Of a DNA stretch of 64,000 nucleotides, positions 1 through 7,441 are shown one piece after another. Source of the DNA: Streptomyces sp. NBC_00820 (GTDB lineage: Bacteria; Actinomycetota; Actinomycetes; Streptomycetales; Streptomycetaceae); assembly GCF_036347055.1 (NCBI RefSeq), contig NZ_CP108882.1, positions 6,684,001 through 6,748,000 of the forward strand. Reading direction: 5' to 3'. The position numbers and the translations under genes are program-made. The notes under the pieces were generated by a model, which saw only the letters and a program-made list of their open reading frames with translations, did not search any database and had not been told where the DNA came from. Each line of letters begins with the position of its first letter. Positions within the stretch are counted from its first letter, which is position 1.

Positions 1-2
1 TC

Positions 3-317
3 CATCCCGCGAACGTCGTCGTCTCGGACGGGACGCTCTCGGGTGTGATCGACTTCGGTGACATGTTCGCCGGCGATCCGGCGTGGGACCTCGCGGCCGC
101 CTGGGTCATCCTTCCCGCGGGCGCCGCCTCGCGCTTCTTCGACGTGTACGCGCACGCGGACGAGGCGACGATCCGGCGCGCCCGCGGGCTGGCCGCTCTG
201 AAAAGCCTGTTCCTCATGCTGATGGGCCGGAACGGGGACCGGGGTCTTCCCGGCGGCAAGCCGACTTGGGGACCGGCCGGCCGGGCAGCGCTCGACCGTG
301 TCCTGAGAGCGGCCTGA
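3..317 (+). CDS. Aminoglycoside phosphotransferase-like kinase, C-terminal fragment (cut by window edge)
   Basis: Only the last 104 codons are inside the window and the frame is open to the left edge. The first residues read HPANVVVSDG, then GVIDFGD, the Brenner-type catalytic loop tail and metal-binding DFG-like segment of the APH (aminoglycoside/choline kinase-like) fold, followed by DPAWDLA, the usual downstream block. The protein therefore probably transfers phosphate from a nucleotide to a small-molecule hydroxyl. The substrate cannot be told from this part; many Streptomyces members are of unknown specificity. It ends at TGA 315-317. Confidence 0.8.
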   Translation, partial: HPANVVVSDGTLSGVIDFGDMFAGDPAWDLAAAWVILPAGAASRFFDVYAHADEATIRRARGLAALKSLFLMLMGRNGDRGLPGGKPTWGPAGRAALDRVLRAA

Positions 318-673
318 CGCGGAAGTGGCGGTGGCTGGGACCGACGGACGCCCTCACGTGGACGTGGCGCCGGCTGAGACCGAGGGACGGACGCCTTCAC
401 GCCGTCTCCGCCGGCCACGACCGGGCCGTGCGTGTACGGGACCCGCGTCCCAGGCCATGGGCCCCTGCCCCTCCCACCCGACCCCGGCCCCCCCGGCGTC
501 GGTTCCCGGTCCCGGCCCAGGGTTGGGCGCCGGGGTCGGGCGCCGGTGAGGGCGTCCCCGATCCTCGCTCCGCCGGGCTCTCGATCCCCGCTCCGCCGGG
601 CTCCCGAGCCCGGTATGACAAGGTGGAGCACGGCCCCGCGTGCGACGGGGCCGGGACGTGAGGTGTACGAGGC
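318..673. other. Intergenic region with two hairpins
   Basis: No convincing gene in this 356-base gap. It carries a 15-bp direct repeat (CGCTCCGCCGGGCTC at 566-580 and 589-603). A perfect 8-bp inverted repeat with a 2-base centre lies at 596-613 (CCGGGCTC/GAGCCCGG), and a second hairpin at 631-653 (CGGCCCCG, 7-base loop, CGGGGCCG). The first may terminate the upstream kinase gene. The second ends 20 bases before the next start codon and could be a terminator or a 5' leader structure. Confidence 0.5.
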
Positions 674-2740
674 GTGCGGTGGCGGCGGGTTGCCGGTCAG
701 GTCGGACGGAGCGTCACGGTGTGGGCCGTGTCCACGCTCACGATGCTCGTGCTCGCCGGTCTCCTGCCCGACTTCCGGCTCCAGTCCGCCGACGGCGACA
801 GCGCCACCCGTATCGGCGTCACCGCCGCGCTCGGAGCAGGCGCCTTCGGTGTCCTGTCGGCCGTCGTGTGGCCGCTCCTGGTACGGCTGTTGCTGCTCGT
901 ACCCGCCCTCGTCCTCGGCCTGCTGGTCTTCTTCCTCAACGGCTCCCTGCTGCTGCTCGCCCTGCGCGTCAACCCCTCCGGCCGGGGCGAGGTGGCGCCG
1001 GAGACCGCCGTCATCGTGGCCGCCGTGATGTCCGCCGTCGCCTCGGCCACCGGAGCGGCCCTCGCCGTCCGCGACGACGACGCCTACCGCCGGCGCCTGC
1101 TCCGCCTGGCCGACCGCCGGCGCCGGTCCACCCCGCCCTGCCCGGACACGACCGGCCTGGTCTGTATCCAGCTCGACGGGGTGGGCCACGACGTGCTCAC
1201 CGCCGCCGTCCGCAAGGGCCTCATGCCGACGGTCGCCCGCCGGCTGGCGCCGGCCGACGGTATGCGGCCCACCCACCGCCTCACCCCCTGGCGCACCGAC
1301 TGGTCCAGCCAGACCGGGGCCAGCCAGCTCGGCATCCTGCACGGCAGCACCTTCGACGTGCCGGCCTTCCGCTGGTACGAGAAGGACCGGGGCGAGGTGA
1401 TGGTCTGCAACCGCCCGACCAGCGCGGCCGAACTGCAACGCCGCGCCGTAGCGCGTACCGGCGACGGCGGACTGCTCACCGTGGACGGCGCCAGCCGCGG
1501 CAACCTGTTCAGCGGCGGCGCGGGCGAGCAGGCCCTCGTCCTGTCCATCGCCGCCCGCCGCCGCGGCCGGGAGAACCGTTCCCGCGCCGGCTACTTCGCC
1601 TACTTCTCCGACCCCGCCAACGCGGTCCGCACCGCCCTGTCCTTCGTCGCCGAGGTCGCCCGCGAGATCGGCCAGTCCACCCGGGCCCGCTTCGGGAAAC
1701 AGCGCCCCCGGGTGAGCCGCGGCGGCCTCTACCCCCTCGTGCGCGCCTTCGCCACCGTCGTCGAACGGGACGTGGTCGTCGCCGCGGTGATGGGCGACCT
1801 GCTCGCCGGCCGCACCGCCGTCTACGCCGACCTCGTCGCCTACGACGAGGTCGCCCACCACTCCGGACCGCACAGCGGCGACGCCGAGAAGGTCCTGCGG
1901 CGCCTGGACCGTTCCCTCGCGCTCATCGAGAAGGCGGCCGAACACGCCCCCCGCCCCTACCACCTGGTGGTCCTGTCCGACCACGGCCAGAGCCCCGGCG
2001 AGACCTTCCGCGCCCGCTACGGCCTCACCCTCGCCGACCTGGTCCGTGCCGGCAGCGGGCTGCCGGTGCCCCGCCGCGCCGAACGCACCGCCAGCGGCAC
2101 CGAGGCCCGGGCGGCCGTGCGCGCCGCACTGCGCCGGCCGGTGGAGGAGGAGAGCGCCCGGCACCGGCCCGCCCCGCGCTCGGAGCCCGTCGTGCTGGCC
2201 TCCGGCAACCTCGGCCTCGTCTCCTTCCCCGACGTGCACCACCGCATGACCAAGGAGGAGATCGACGCCCGCCACCCGGCCCTGCTCACCACCCTCGCCA
2301 ACCACCCCGGCATCGGCTTCCTGCTGGTGCGCAGCGAGGAGCACGGCGGTGTGGTGCTCGGCCCGCACGGCACCGAGATCCCGCTGGCCGAACTGGACGG
2401 CCGGCCCGGACCGCTGGAGTGTTTCGGCCCCGGCGCCGCCGACGCCGTCCGCCGTACCCACTCCTTCCCGCATACCGCCGACATCATGGTCAACTCCTGT
2501 TACGACCCCGCCGACGGCGAAGTCCTCGCCTTCGAGGAGCAGATCGGCTCCCACGGCGGTCTCGGCGGCGCCCAGTCCCGCCCGTTCCTGCTCTCCCCGC
2601 TCGCCCTGTCCGCCCCGGCCGGGGACGGCGCCGCGCCGTTCGGCGCCGAGCACGTGCACGACGTACTGCGCCGCTGGCTGCGCGAGTCGAACGGCCCCCA
2701 GGTGCCCCTGGAACCGGAGCGGGACCGCCGCGCGGCCTGA
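674..2740 (+). CDS. Membrane protein: phage-holin-like N-terminus fused to an alkaline-phosphatase-superfamily phosphodiesterase
   Basis: The 688-residue protein starts at GTG 674. Residues about 10-140 hold roughly four hydrophobic helices, including a stretch around LLVRLLLLVPALVLGLLVFF, arranged like the mycobacterial four-TM holin superfamily domain. From about residue 155 a soluble catalytic domain begins. It shows the type I phosphodiesterase/nucleotide pyrophosphatase signatures: a first metal ligand in CIQLDGVGHDVL, then a TDWSSQTGA block around the presumed nucleophile, and later LSDHGQS and SFPHTADIMV with metal-binding Asp and His. It is probably a membrane-anchored hydrolase of phosphodiesters or phospho-compounds facing one side of the membrane. 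The substrate is unknown. No neighbour clearly joins it in an operon. Confidence 0.82.
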   Translation: MRWRRVAGQVGRSVTVWAVSTLTMLVLAGLLPDFRLQSADGDSATRIGVTAALGAGAFGVLSAVVWPLLVRLLLLVPALVLGLLVFFLNGSLLLLALRVNPSGRGEVAPETAVIVAAVMSAVASATGAALAVRDDDAYRRRLLRLADRRRRSTPPCPDTTGLVCIQLDGVGHDVLTAAVRKGLMPTVARRLAPADGMRPTHRLTPWRTDWSSQTGASQLGILHGSTFDVPAFRWYEKDRGEVMVCNRPTSAAELQRRAVARTGDGGLLTVDGASRGNLFSGGAGEQALVLSIAARRRGRENRSRAGYFAYFSDPANAVRTALSFVAEVAREIGQSTRARFGKQRPRVSRGGLYPLVRAFATVVERDVVVAAVMGDLLAGRTAVYADLVAYDEVAHHSGPHSGDAEKVLRRLDRSLALIEKAAEHAPRPYHLVVLSDHGQSPGETFRARYGLTLADLVRAGSGLPVPRRAERTASGTEARAAVRAALRRPVEEESARHRPAPRSEPVVLASGNLGLVSFPDVHHRMTKEEIDARHPALLTTLANHPGIGFLLVRSEEHGGVVLGPHGTEIPLAELDGRPGPLECFGPGAADAVRRTHSFPHTADIMVNSCYDPADGEVLAFEEQIGSHGGLGGAQSRPFLLSPLALSAPAGDGAAPFGAEHVHDVLRRWLRESNGPQVPLEPERDRRAA

Positions 2741-2754
2741 CCCCCGGTCTTCCC

Positions 2755-3033
2755 TCAGCCGGACCGATGGTGCTGTGCCGGAGATCCCGTCTCCCCGTGA
2801 TGTCGCCTCCGCCATGCGGTGCGGGCGATCTCCAGTGCGCCCGCGGCCTCCGCGATCGCTCTGACGGCGGATGTGACCACGGCGGCTTCGAAGAAGGTGC
2901 CGATCATGAACTTGGCGTCCCGCAGTTCCATCGCGAACAAGACCGCCACGGCGCAGCAGTAGAGAGACGCCCAGAACCCGCGCTTCCGGCTGCGCGGGCA
3001 GACGAACAGGGGAACGGCCGGCCAAGGCGTCAC
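2755..3033 (-). CDS. Small hypothetical protein, possibly membrane-associated
   Basis: A weakly supported 92-codon frame on the minus strand, tail-to-tail with the phosphodiesterase gene. From GTG 3033 it encodes one hydrophobic stretch (WASLYCCAVAVLFA), then an Ala-rich amphipathic segment (AAVVTSAVRAIAEAAGALE) and a basic tail. An inner ATG at 2931 is an alternative start. I see no recognisable domain. The frame could be a GC-rich chance ORF; the composition of the hydrophobic and helical blocks is the only argument for reality. If it is not a gene, 2741-3204 is simply an intergenic gap before the OsmC gene. Confidence 0.3.
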   Translation of the reverse strand: MTPWPAVPLFVCPRSRKRGFWASLYCCAVAVLFAMELRDAKFMIGTFFEAAVVTSAVRAIAEAAGALEIARTAWRRRHHGETGSPAQHHRSG

Positions 3034-3204
3034 ACGGACCGAACGCGTTGCCGTCGGGCGCCGTGTCCGGGAAGTCGGAAAAGGCCCCGCCCCGCTCCCG
3101 TGCGCCCCGCGTGGCCGGTCCTTCACGGTGCGCCGGGCCCGGATGTGATCGGATGGGAGGCGGAACCCGGAACCGGGGCCCACCCGTTCGCGAAAGGATC
3201 AGCC

Positions 3205-3630
3205 GTGGCCACCACGCGCACCGCACACACCGACTGGGAAGGCGACCTGCTCAAGGGCAGCGGCGTCGTCACCTTCGACTCCTCCGGCATCGGCGACTTT
3301 CCGGTGTCGTGGCCGTCGCGCGCCGAGCAGGCGAACGGCAAGACCAGCCCCGAGGAGCTGATCGCCGCCGCCCACTCCAGCTGCTTCTCCATGGCGCTGT
3401 CGCACGGGCTGGCCGGTGCCGGCACCCCGCCCACCCGCCTGGAGACCAAGGCCGACGTGACCTTCCAGCCGGGCGAGGGCATCACCGGCATCCACCTCAC
3501 CGTCCGCGGCCAGGTGCCGGGACTGGACGCGGAGGGCTTCGTGGCGGCGGCCGAGGACGCCAAGAAGAACTGTCCGGTCAGCCAGGCCCTGACGGGCACG
3601 ACCATCACCCTGACCGCCGAGCTGGCCTGA
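3205..3630 (+). CDS. OsmC/Ohr-family peroxiredoxin
   Basis: The 141-residue product has the OsmC layout: an N-terminal beta segment, then TSPEELIAAAHSSCFSMALS with the first catalytic cysteine, and near the C-terminus KKNCPVSQAL with the second. OsmC-type enzymes reduce organic hydroperoxides in the cytoplasm using this cysteine pair. I chose GTG 3205 because AAAGGA lies 7 bases upstream and because the family starts with a short A-T-rich lead like this one. It seems monocistronic, since a strong hairpin follows the stop. GTG 3205 gives the normal length for the OsmC subfamily. Confidence 0.93.
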   Translation: MATTRTAHTDWEGDLLKGSGVVTFDSSGIGDFPVSWPSRAEQANGKTSPEELIAAAHSSCFSMALSHGLAGAGTPPTRLETKADVTFQPGEGITGIHLTVRGQVPGLDAEGFVAAAEDAKKNCPVSQALTGTTITLTAELA

Positions 3631-3646
3631 CGCTCGTACGTCCGGC

Positions 3647-3679
3647 GGATGCCGCGCCCCCACCCGGGGCGCGGCATCC
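3647..3679 (+). terminator. Rho-independent-type hairpin after osmC-like gene
   Basis: A perfect 14-bp stem (GGATGCCGCGCCCC paired with GGGGCGCGGCATCC) with a 5-base loop starts 16 bases after the OsmC stop. No U-tract follows, which is usual for Streptomyces terminators. The gene on the other side converges, so it may work in both directions. Confidence 0.8.
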
Positions 3680-3750
3680 CGCTGTCCGGCCGGGCCGGCG
3701 GGGTGCCCTCCGAACCGGTCGTACGGTGTGCGCTCCCCACCCCTCGAAGC

Positions 3751-4614
3751 TCACAGGCGCTCGCGGCACTCCCGCAGGATCTTCTGCGTGCGCCGCGCCG
3801 ACGCCGCGCGCGCCGTCATGTGGTCCAGCACCTCCAGGTGCGCTGCGACCTCACGGCGGGAGTCCAGATAGAGGGCACCGGTCAGGTACTCGGTGAACAC
3901 CATGTCCGGCAACTCCGGTTCACCGAACCGGAACAGCGTGAACGGCGCGTACGTCCCCGGGTGCGGGCCGGCCGCGAACTCGGCGAGCTGCAGGGTGAAC
4001 CGGTCGCGTTCGGCGTACTCCAGCAGCCGGTCCAGCTGGTCGCGCATCACCTCGGGACGGGCGCTCACCGGGCGCCGCAGCACCGTCTCGTCCATGATCA
4101 CCCAGAGGTGCGGCGGATCGTCCCGCTCCAGCAGCCGCTGCCGCTCCATGCGCAGCGACACATGCCGCTCGACCGTCTCCGGGCCGGTCTGCCCTATCGT
4201 CCCGGCCTCCAGCACCGCCCGCGCGTACCCCTCGGTCTGCAACAGGCCGGGCACGAAGTGCGGTTCGTAGGAGCGGATGATCCGCGCGGCGCCCTCCAGG
4301 CTGACGTACAGACTGAACCAGTCCGGCAGCACGTCGTGGAACCGCTGCCACCAGCCCGGCTCGTTCGCCTCCTCGGCCAGCCGGACGAACGCGGCCGCCT
4401 CCTCGGCGGCCACCCCGTAGGCGGACAGCAGCATCTGGACGTACGGGATCTTCAGCGAGACCTCGGCCATCTCCATCCGCCGTACGGTCGCCGACGCCAC
4501 CCGGAGCACCTGGGCGGCCTCCTCGCGGCTGAGACCGGCCGCCTCCCGCAGCTCCTGCAACCGCTTGCCGAGCACCACCTGACCCACGGTGGGCGCGGGC
4601 CGCCGCTCACTCAC
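3751..4614 (-). CDS. XRE-family helix-turn-helix regulator with DUF5753 domain
   Basis: The 287-residue protein has an N-terminal Cro/CI-type helix-turn-helix (about residues 12-65, LGKRLQELREAAGLSREEAA) and a C-terminal DUF5753 domain. The latter carries the typical IRSYEPHFVPGLLQTEGYARA and VIMDETVLRRPV blocks. Such proteins are very abundant in Streptomyces, usually beside a DUF397 gene, and belong to the WhiJ-like regulators of development or antibiotic production. No DUF397 partner is adjacent here. GTG 4614 was chosen because GGAGGG lies 6 bases upstream; translation further upstream would run through a tandem DNA repeat. It is divergent from the ADP-ribosylglycohydrolase gene across 416 bases. 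Confidence 0.9.
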   Translation of the reverse strand: MSERRPAPTVGQVVLGKRLQELREAAGLSREEAAQVLRVASATVRRMEMAEVSLKIPYVQMLLSAYGVAAEEAAAFVRLAEEANEPGWWQRFHDVLPDWFSLYVSLEGAARIIRSYEPHFVPGLLQTEGYARAVLEAGTIGQTGPETVERHVSLRMERQRLLERDDPPHLWVIMDETVLRRPVSARPEVMRDQLDRLLEYAERDRFTLQLAEFAAGPHPGTYAPFTLFRFGEPELPDMVFTEYLTGALYLDSRREVAAHLEVLDHMTARAASARRTQKILRECRERL

Positions 4615-4628
4615 GCCACGCCCTCCCC

Positions 4629-4682
4629 TACGCGCCGACGTACGCGCCGACGTACGCGCCGACGTACGCGCCGACGTACGCG
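4629..4682. repeat. 12-bp tandem repeat (TACGCGCCGACG, 4.5 copies)
   Basis: Four exact copies of TACGCGCCGACG and a half copy lie just upstream of the XRE-DUF5753 start, in the shared upstream region with the divergent glycohydrolase. Each junction creates GACGTACGC, with a palindromic CGTACG core, so the array could present several binding sites for the regulator encoded next to it. That is an inference from position only. Confidence 0.9.
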
Positions 4683-5030
4683 TGCAGTCTGTCATGCGAC
4701 CGCGCCCTCGCACACGCGTCTGAGACGGGTCGGTCGCGAGGCGGGGCGGTGGGTCAACCAGGCCGCAGGGGAAGATACTTGACGGTCGCCGGTCGCCGGT
4801 CGGCCGGCAGGAGTGACTCGACGGCGAGTCCGGCGACGGTGACGTCCGCGGGCGTGTTGAACGTGCTGAACGTGTTGAAGGTGGAGACCGACGGGACGGC
4901 CGACGCGATCCTGCCGTGTTGCTCGACGCGCAGTGGAAGCGCGGGTTGCGACAATGGCCGTACGAGCGACCGCAATCGAGAGAAGGATCCCCTGCTGCCG
5001 TGTCCGGACGGGGAGTTGAGGAGCGCACCC
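4683..5030. other. Upstream region of the ADP-ribosylglycohydrolase gene
   Basis: No gene is supported in this part of the divergent gap. It contains three 9-bp direct repeats, GTGTTGAAC, GTGCTGAAC and GTGTTGAAG, at 4854-4880. These could be operator half-sites or a chance micro-repeat. A minus-strand frame crossing this region has no recognisable content. Confidence 0.5.
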
Positions 5031-6122
5031 ATGAAGCAGCAGCCGTGGAAGGCCTCGTGGGAGGCCGAGGCCGTGTACCGGGCCAGGGTCCGGGGCTGCC
5101 TCCTCGGCGGGGCTCTCGGCGACGCCCTCGGCTACCCCGTCGAGTTCGCCTCGCTGGAACGGATCCGTGCCCAGCACGGCGAGCGTGGGGTGACCGGCCC
5201 GGCGACCGGCGTGAGCGCGACGGTCGCCCGGATCAGCGACGACACCCAGATGACCCTGTTCACCGTCGATGCCCTGCTCCAGGCACACGCACGGGAACGG
5301 GAGAAGGGGATCGGCGGCGGCTGGGCCCTGCTGCTGCGCTGGGCCTACGAGCGGTGGCTGGAGACCCAGCGCTGGTCCGGCCCGGAGCAGGCCGACCCGC
5401 CGCCGAGCGGCGCCCCCGAGGGCGGCCTCGTCACCGAGGCGTGGCTGTACGCCCGCCGCGCACCCGGCAACGCCTGCCTGTCCGGCGCCGCCCAGATGTA
5501 CGCCCCCGACCCCGCCCTCCCGCTCGACGGCAGGCCGGGGCAGGTCAACCCCGACTCCAAGGGCTGCGGCACCGTGATGCGCTCGGCGCCCTTCGGCCTC
5601 GTCAACACCCCCGACGCGGCCTTCGCCATGGCGGCCCGGGGCGCCCAGATCACCCACGGCCACCCCACCGGCTACTACGCGGCGGGCGCGCTGGCCGCGA
5701 TCGTCGCCCACCTCGTCGAGGGCGACTCGCTGGAGGGCGCGGTCCTGCGCACCCTGCGGCTGCTGGAACGATATCCCGGCCACGAGGAGACGACGGCAGC
5801 CCTGCGCGAGGCCCTCGACCTGGCCGCCGAGGGCGCACCGACCGCCGAGAAGGTCGAGTCCCTCGGCGCGGGCTGGGTCGCGGAGGAGGCCCTCGCGATC
5901 GGCGTCTACTGCGTTCTGGCCGAGCCGCGCGTGAAGGACGCCCTCCTGCTGGCGGTCAACCACTCGGGCGACAGCGACTCCACCGGCTCGGTCTGCGGCA
6001 ACCTCCTCGGCGCCCGGTACGGCGACGTCGGCCTCCCGCACGCGTGGGTCGGGCGGGTGGAGGGCCGGGACCGGATCGCCGCGCTGGCGGACGACCTCGC
6101 GGCGGAGCGCGTACGCGGCTGA
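5031..6122 (+). CDS. ADP-ribosylglycohydrolase family protein (DraG/MacroH-type)
   Basis: The 363-residue protein begins with ARVRGCLLGGALGDALGYPV, the opening motif of the ADP-ribosylglycohydrolase family. It continues with ISDDTQMTLFT (metal-binding DDT), GCGTVMRSAPFGL and AARGAQITHGHPTGYYAAGA. Near the C-terminus lies HSGDSDSTGSVCGNLLGA, the second binuclear metal-binding block. It should remove ADP-ribose from a protein or small molecule, using two divalent metal ions in the cytoplasm. ATG 5031 has GAGGAG 7 bases upstream. The gene is transcribed away from the XRE-DUF5753 regulator, which may control it. Confidence 0.93.
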   Translation: MKQQPWKASWEAEAVYRARVRGCLLGGALGDALGYPVEFASLERIRAQHGERGVTGPATGVSATVARISDDTQMTLFTVDALLQAHAREREKGIGGGWALLLRWAYERWLETQRWSGPEQADPPPSGAPEGGLVTEAWLYARRAPGNACLSGAAQMYAPDPALPLDGRPGQVNPDSKGCGTVMRSAPFGLVNTPDAAFAMAARGAQITHGHPTGYYAAGALAAIVAHLVEGDSLEGAVLRTLRLLERYPGHEETTAALREALDLAAEGAPTAEKVESLGAGWVAEEALAIGVYCVLAEPRVKDALLLAVNHSGDSDSTGSVCGNLLGARYGDVGLPHAWVGRVEGRDRIAALADDLAAERVRG

Positions 6123-6238
6123 ACGTGACAGGCTGACCACGTCCCCACCCGTCACGGCGGCCGTACCGGACAGGCGGGGCACGTCCGGCCGGCGCCGCCC
6201 CGGCGCACGTACCGGTGCCGTCCCGAGAGGAGACCGAC

Positions 6239-6544
6239 ATGCCCGTCGAACCGCTGTCGCAGAAGGAGATCGAGGACCGGCTCGCCGAACTGCCCGGCTG
6301 GTCCCTCGACGGGGACCGCCTCACCCGCAGCTACCGGCTCGGCTCGCACTTCGCGGCGGCTGCGCTGGTGATGGGCATCGCCGGCATCCAGGACGAGCTG
6401 GACCACCACTCCGACCTCACCCTCGGGTACCACACCGTGTCCCTCGCCGTGCACACCCACAGCGTGGGCGGCTTGGTCACCGAGAAGGACTTCGAACTCG
6501 CCCGCAGGGTGGAGGACATCGCGCCGGGCCGGGCGGCACACTGA
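6239..6544 (+). CDS. 4a-hydroxytetrahydrobiopterin dehydratase (pterin-4a-carbinolamine dehydratase)
   Basis: A 101-residue protein, the normal length for the family. It has LPGWSLDGDRLTRSYR at the N-terminus, ELDHHSDLTLGYHTVSL (the active-site His pair; the usual HHP is HHS here) and THSVGGLVTEKDFELA. The enzyme dehydrates 4a-hydroxytetrahydropterin so that the cofactor of aromatic amino acid hydroxylases can be recycled. In bacteria lacking such hydroxylases, homologues are also linked to molybdopterin or act as DCoH-like proteins. ATG 6239 has GAGAGGAGA upstream. It is followed by a methyltransferase gene after only five bases, so the two are probably co-transcribed. Confidence 0.9.
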   Translation: MPVEPLSQKEIEDRLAELPGWSLDGDRLTRSYRLGSHFAAAALVMGIAGIQDELDHHSDLTLGYHTVSLAVHTHSVGGLVTEKDFELARRVEDIAPGRAAH

Positions 6545-6549
6545 GGCCC

Positions 6550-7311
6550 GTGCTCAACTACGACAAGGAAGCGGACGCCTATGACGCGTCCCGCGGCGGC
6601 GAGGCGCGCGCCGAGGCTGCCGCCCGGGCCGTCCTCGGCCTGATACCCCACCGGCCCGGGCGCCCGGCCCGGCTCCTGGACGCCGCCTGCGGCACCGGGA
6701 TCGTCACCCGGCGCCTGGCGGCCGCCCGGCCCGGACTGCGCGTGACCGGCACGGACCTCGCCCCCGCCATGGTCCGCATGGCCGCCGCCCGCTTGCCCGG
6801 CGCGATCCTGCGGGCCGACAGCCGCCGACTGCCCTTCGCCGACGCCTCGTTCGACGCGGTCACCACCGTCTGGCTGCTGCACCTGCTGTCCGACCCCGCC
6901 GACCTGCACGCCGTGATCGCCGAGTGCGCACGCCTCCTGCGGCCCGGCGGGGTGTACGTCACCACCGTCGACAAGGCGCGGTCGCACGACGTCGGCAGCG
7001 ACATCGACACCGTCCTCGCCACACGTCCGCGGCACGCCGCCCCCGACGCCGCCGGCACGGTCGCCGCCCACGCCGCCGGGCTGGGCCTGACCCCGTCCGG
7101 CGAGGCGGTCTTCCCCGGCGTCGGCCAGGGACGCACCCCCGCGAGCACCGTCGCCGACCTCAGGCGCGGCTGGTTCACGGTCCTGCCGTCCGGCGATCCG
7201 CGCACCGAGGACTTCGCCGTCCGCCTCGCCCGCCTCCCGGACCAGCACCGCCACCGCCCGGACCCGGTCTTCGCCGTACGCGCCTTCCGGAAACCGGCCG
7301 AGGCCGGGTGA
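6550..7311 (+). CDS. Class I SAM-dependent methyltransferase (UbiE/Methyltransf_11-like)
   Basis: The 253-residue product has motif I (LLDAACGTGIVTRRLA), an acidic motif II (VTGTDLAPAMV), motif III (RADSRRLPFADASFDAV) and the post-motif LLRPGG. Together they define a Rossmann-fold small-molecule methyltransferase of the Methyltransf_11 type. The acceptor is unknown. GTG 6550 lies five bases after the pterin dehydratase stop, implying translational coupling. The pair need not share a pathway. Nothing in the C-terminal third suggests a special substrate. Confidence 0.9.
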   Translation: MLNYDKEADAYDASRGGEARAEAAARAVLGLIPHRPGRPARLLDAACGTGIVTRRLAAARPGLRVTGTDLAPAMVRMAAARLPGAILRADSRRLPFADASFDAVTTVWLLHLLSDPADLHAVIAECARLLRPGGVYVTTVDKARSHDVGSDIDTVLATRPRHAAPDAAGTVAAHAAGLGLTPSGEAVFPGVGQGRTPASTVADLRRGWFTVLPSGDPRTEDFAVRLARLPDQHRHRPDPVFAVRAFRKPAEAG

Positions 7312-7360
7312 CGACGGCGGTACGGCCGCTTGCCGCCATGCGCTCCTCCCGCCGTTCTCT

Positions 7361-7377
7361 TTTGCCGTAACGGCAAA
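7361..7377. promoter_or_regulatory. Palindromic operator-like site TTTGCCGT-A-ACGGCAAA
   Basis: A perfect 8-bp inverted repeat with a single central base lies 65 bases before the His-rich methyltransferase start, in an otherwise short intergenic gap. It has the size and symmetry of a site for a dimeric repressor (MarR, TetR or metalloregulator classes). The binder is unknown and not encoded next door. Confidence 0.6.
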
Positions 7378-7441
7378 GGAACTGGCCCGCACCCGGTGTG
7401 TCGTCGCACGCTGACCGCAAGCGGACGAGAGGCTGACCATC

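Noticed and set aside
640..3630. A 996-codon plus-strand frame covering the phosphodiesterase and OsmC genes
   Set aside because: Arg/Pro/Ala-rich shadow of the true genes in another frame. Only its last 142 codons, the OsmC gene, are real.
4754..5032. A 92-codon minus-strand frame overlapping the glycohydrolase start
   Set aside because: It would overlap the start region and 9-bp repeats of the plus gene; no domain or ribosome-binding site.
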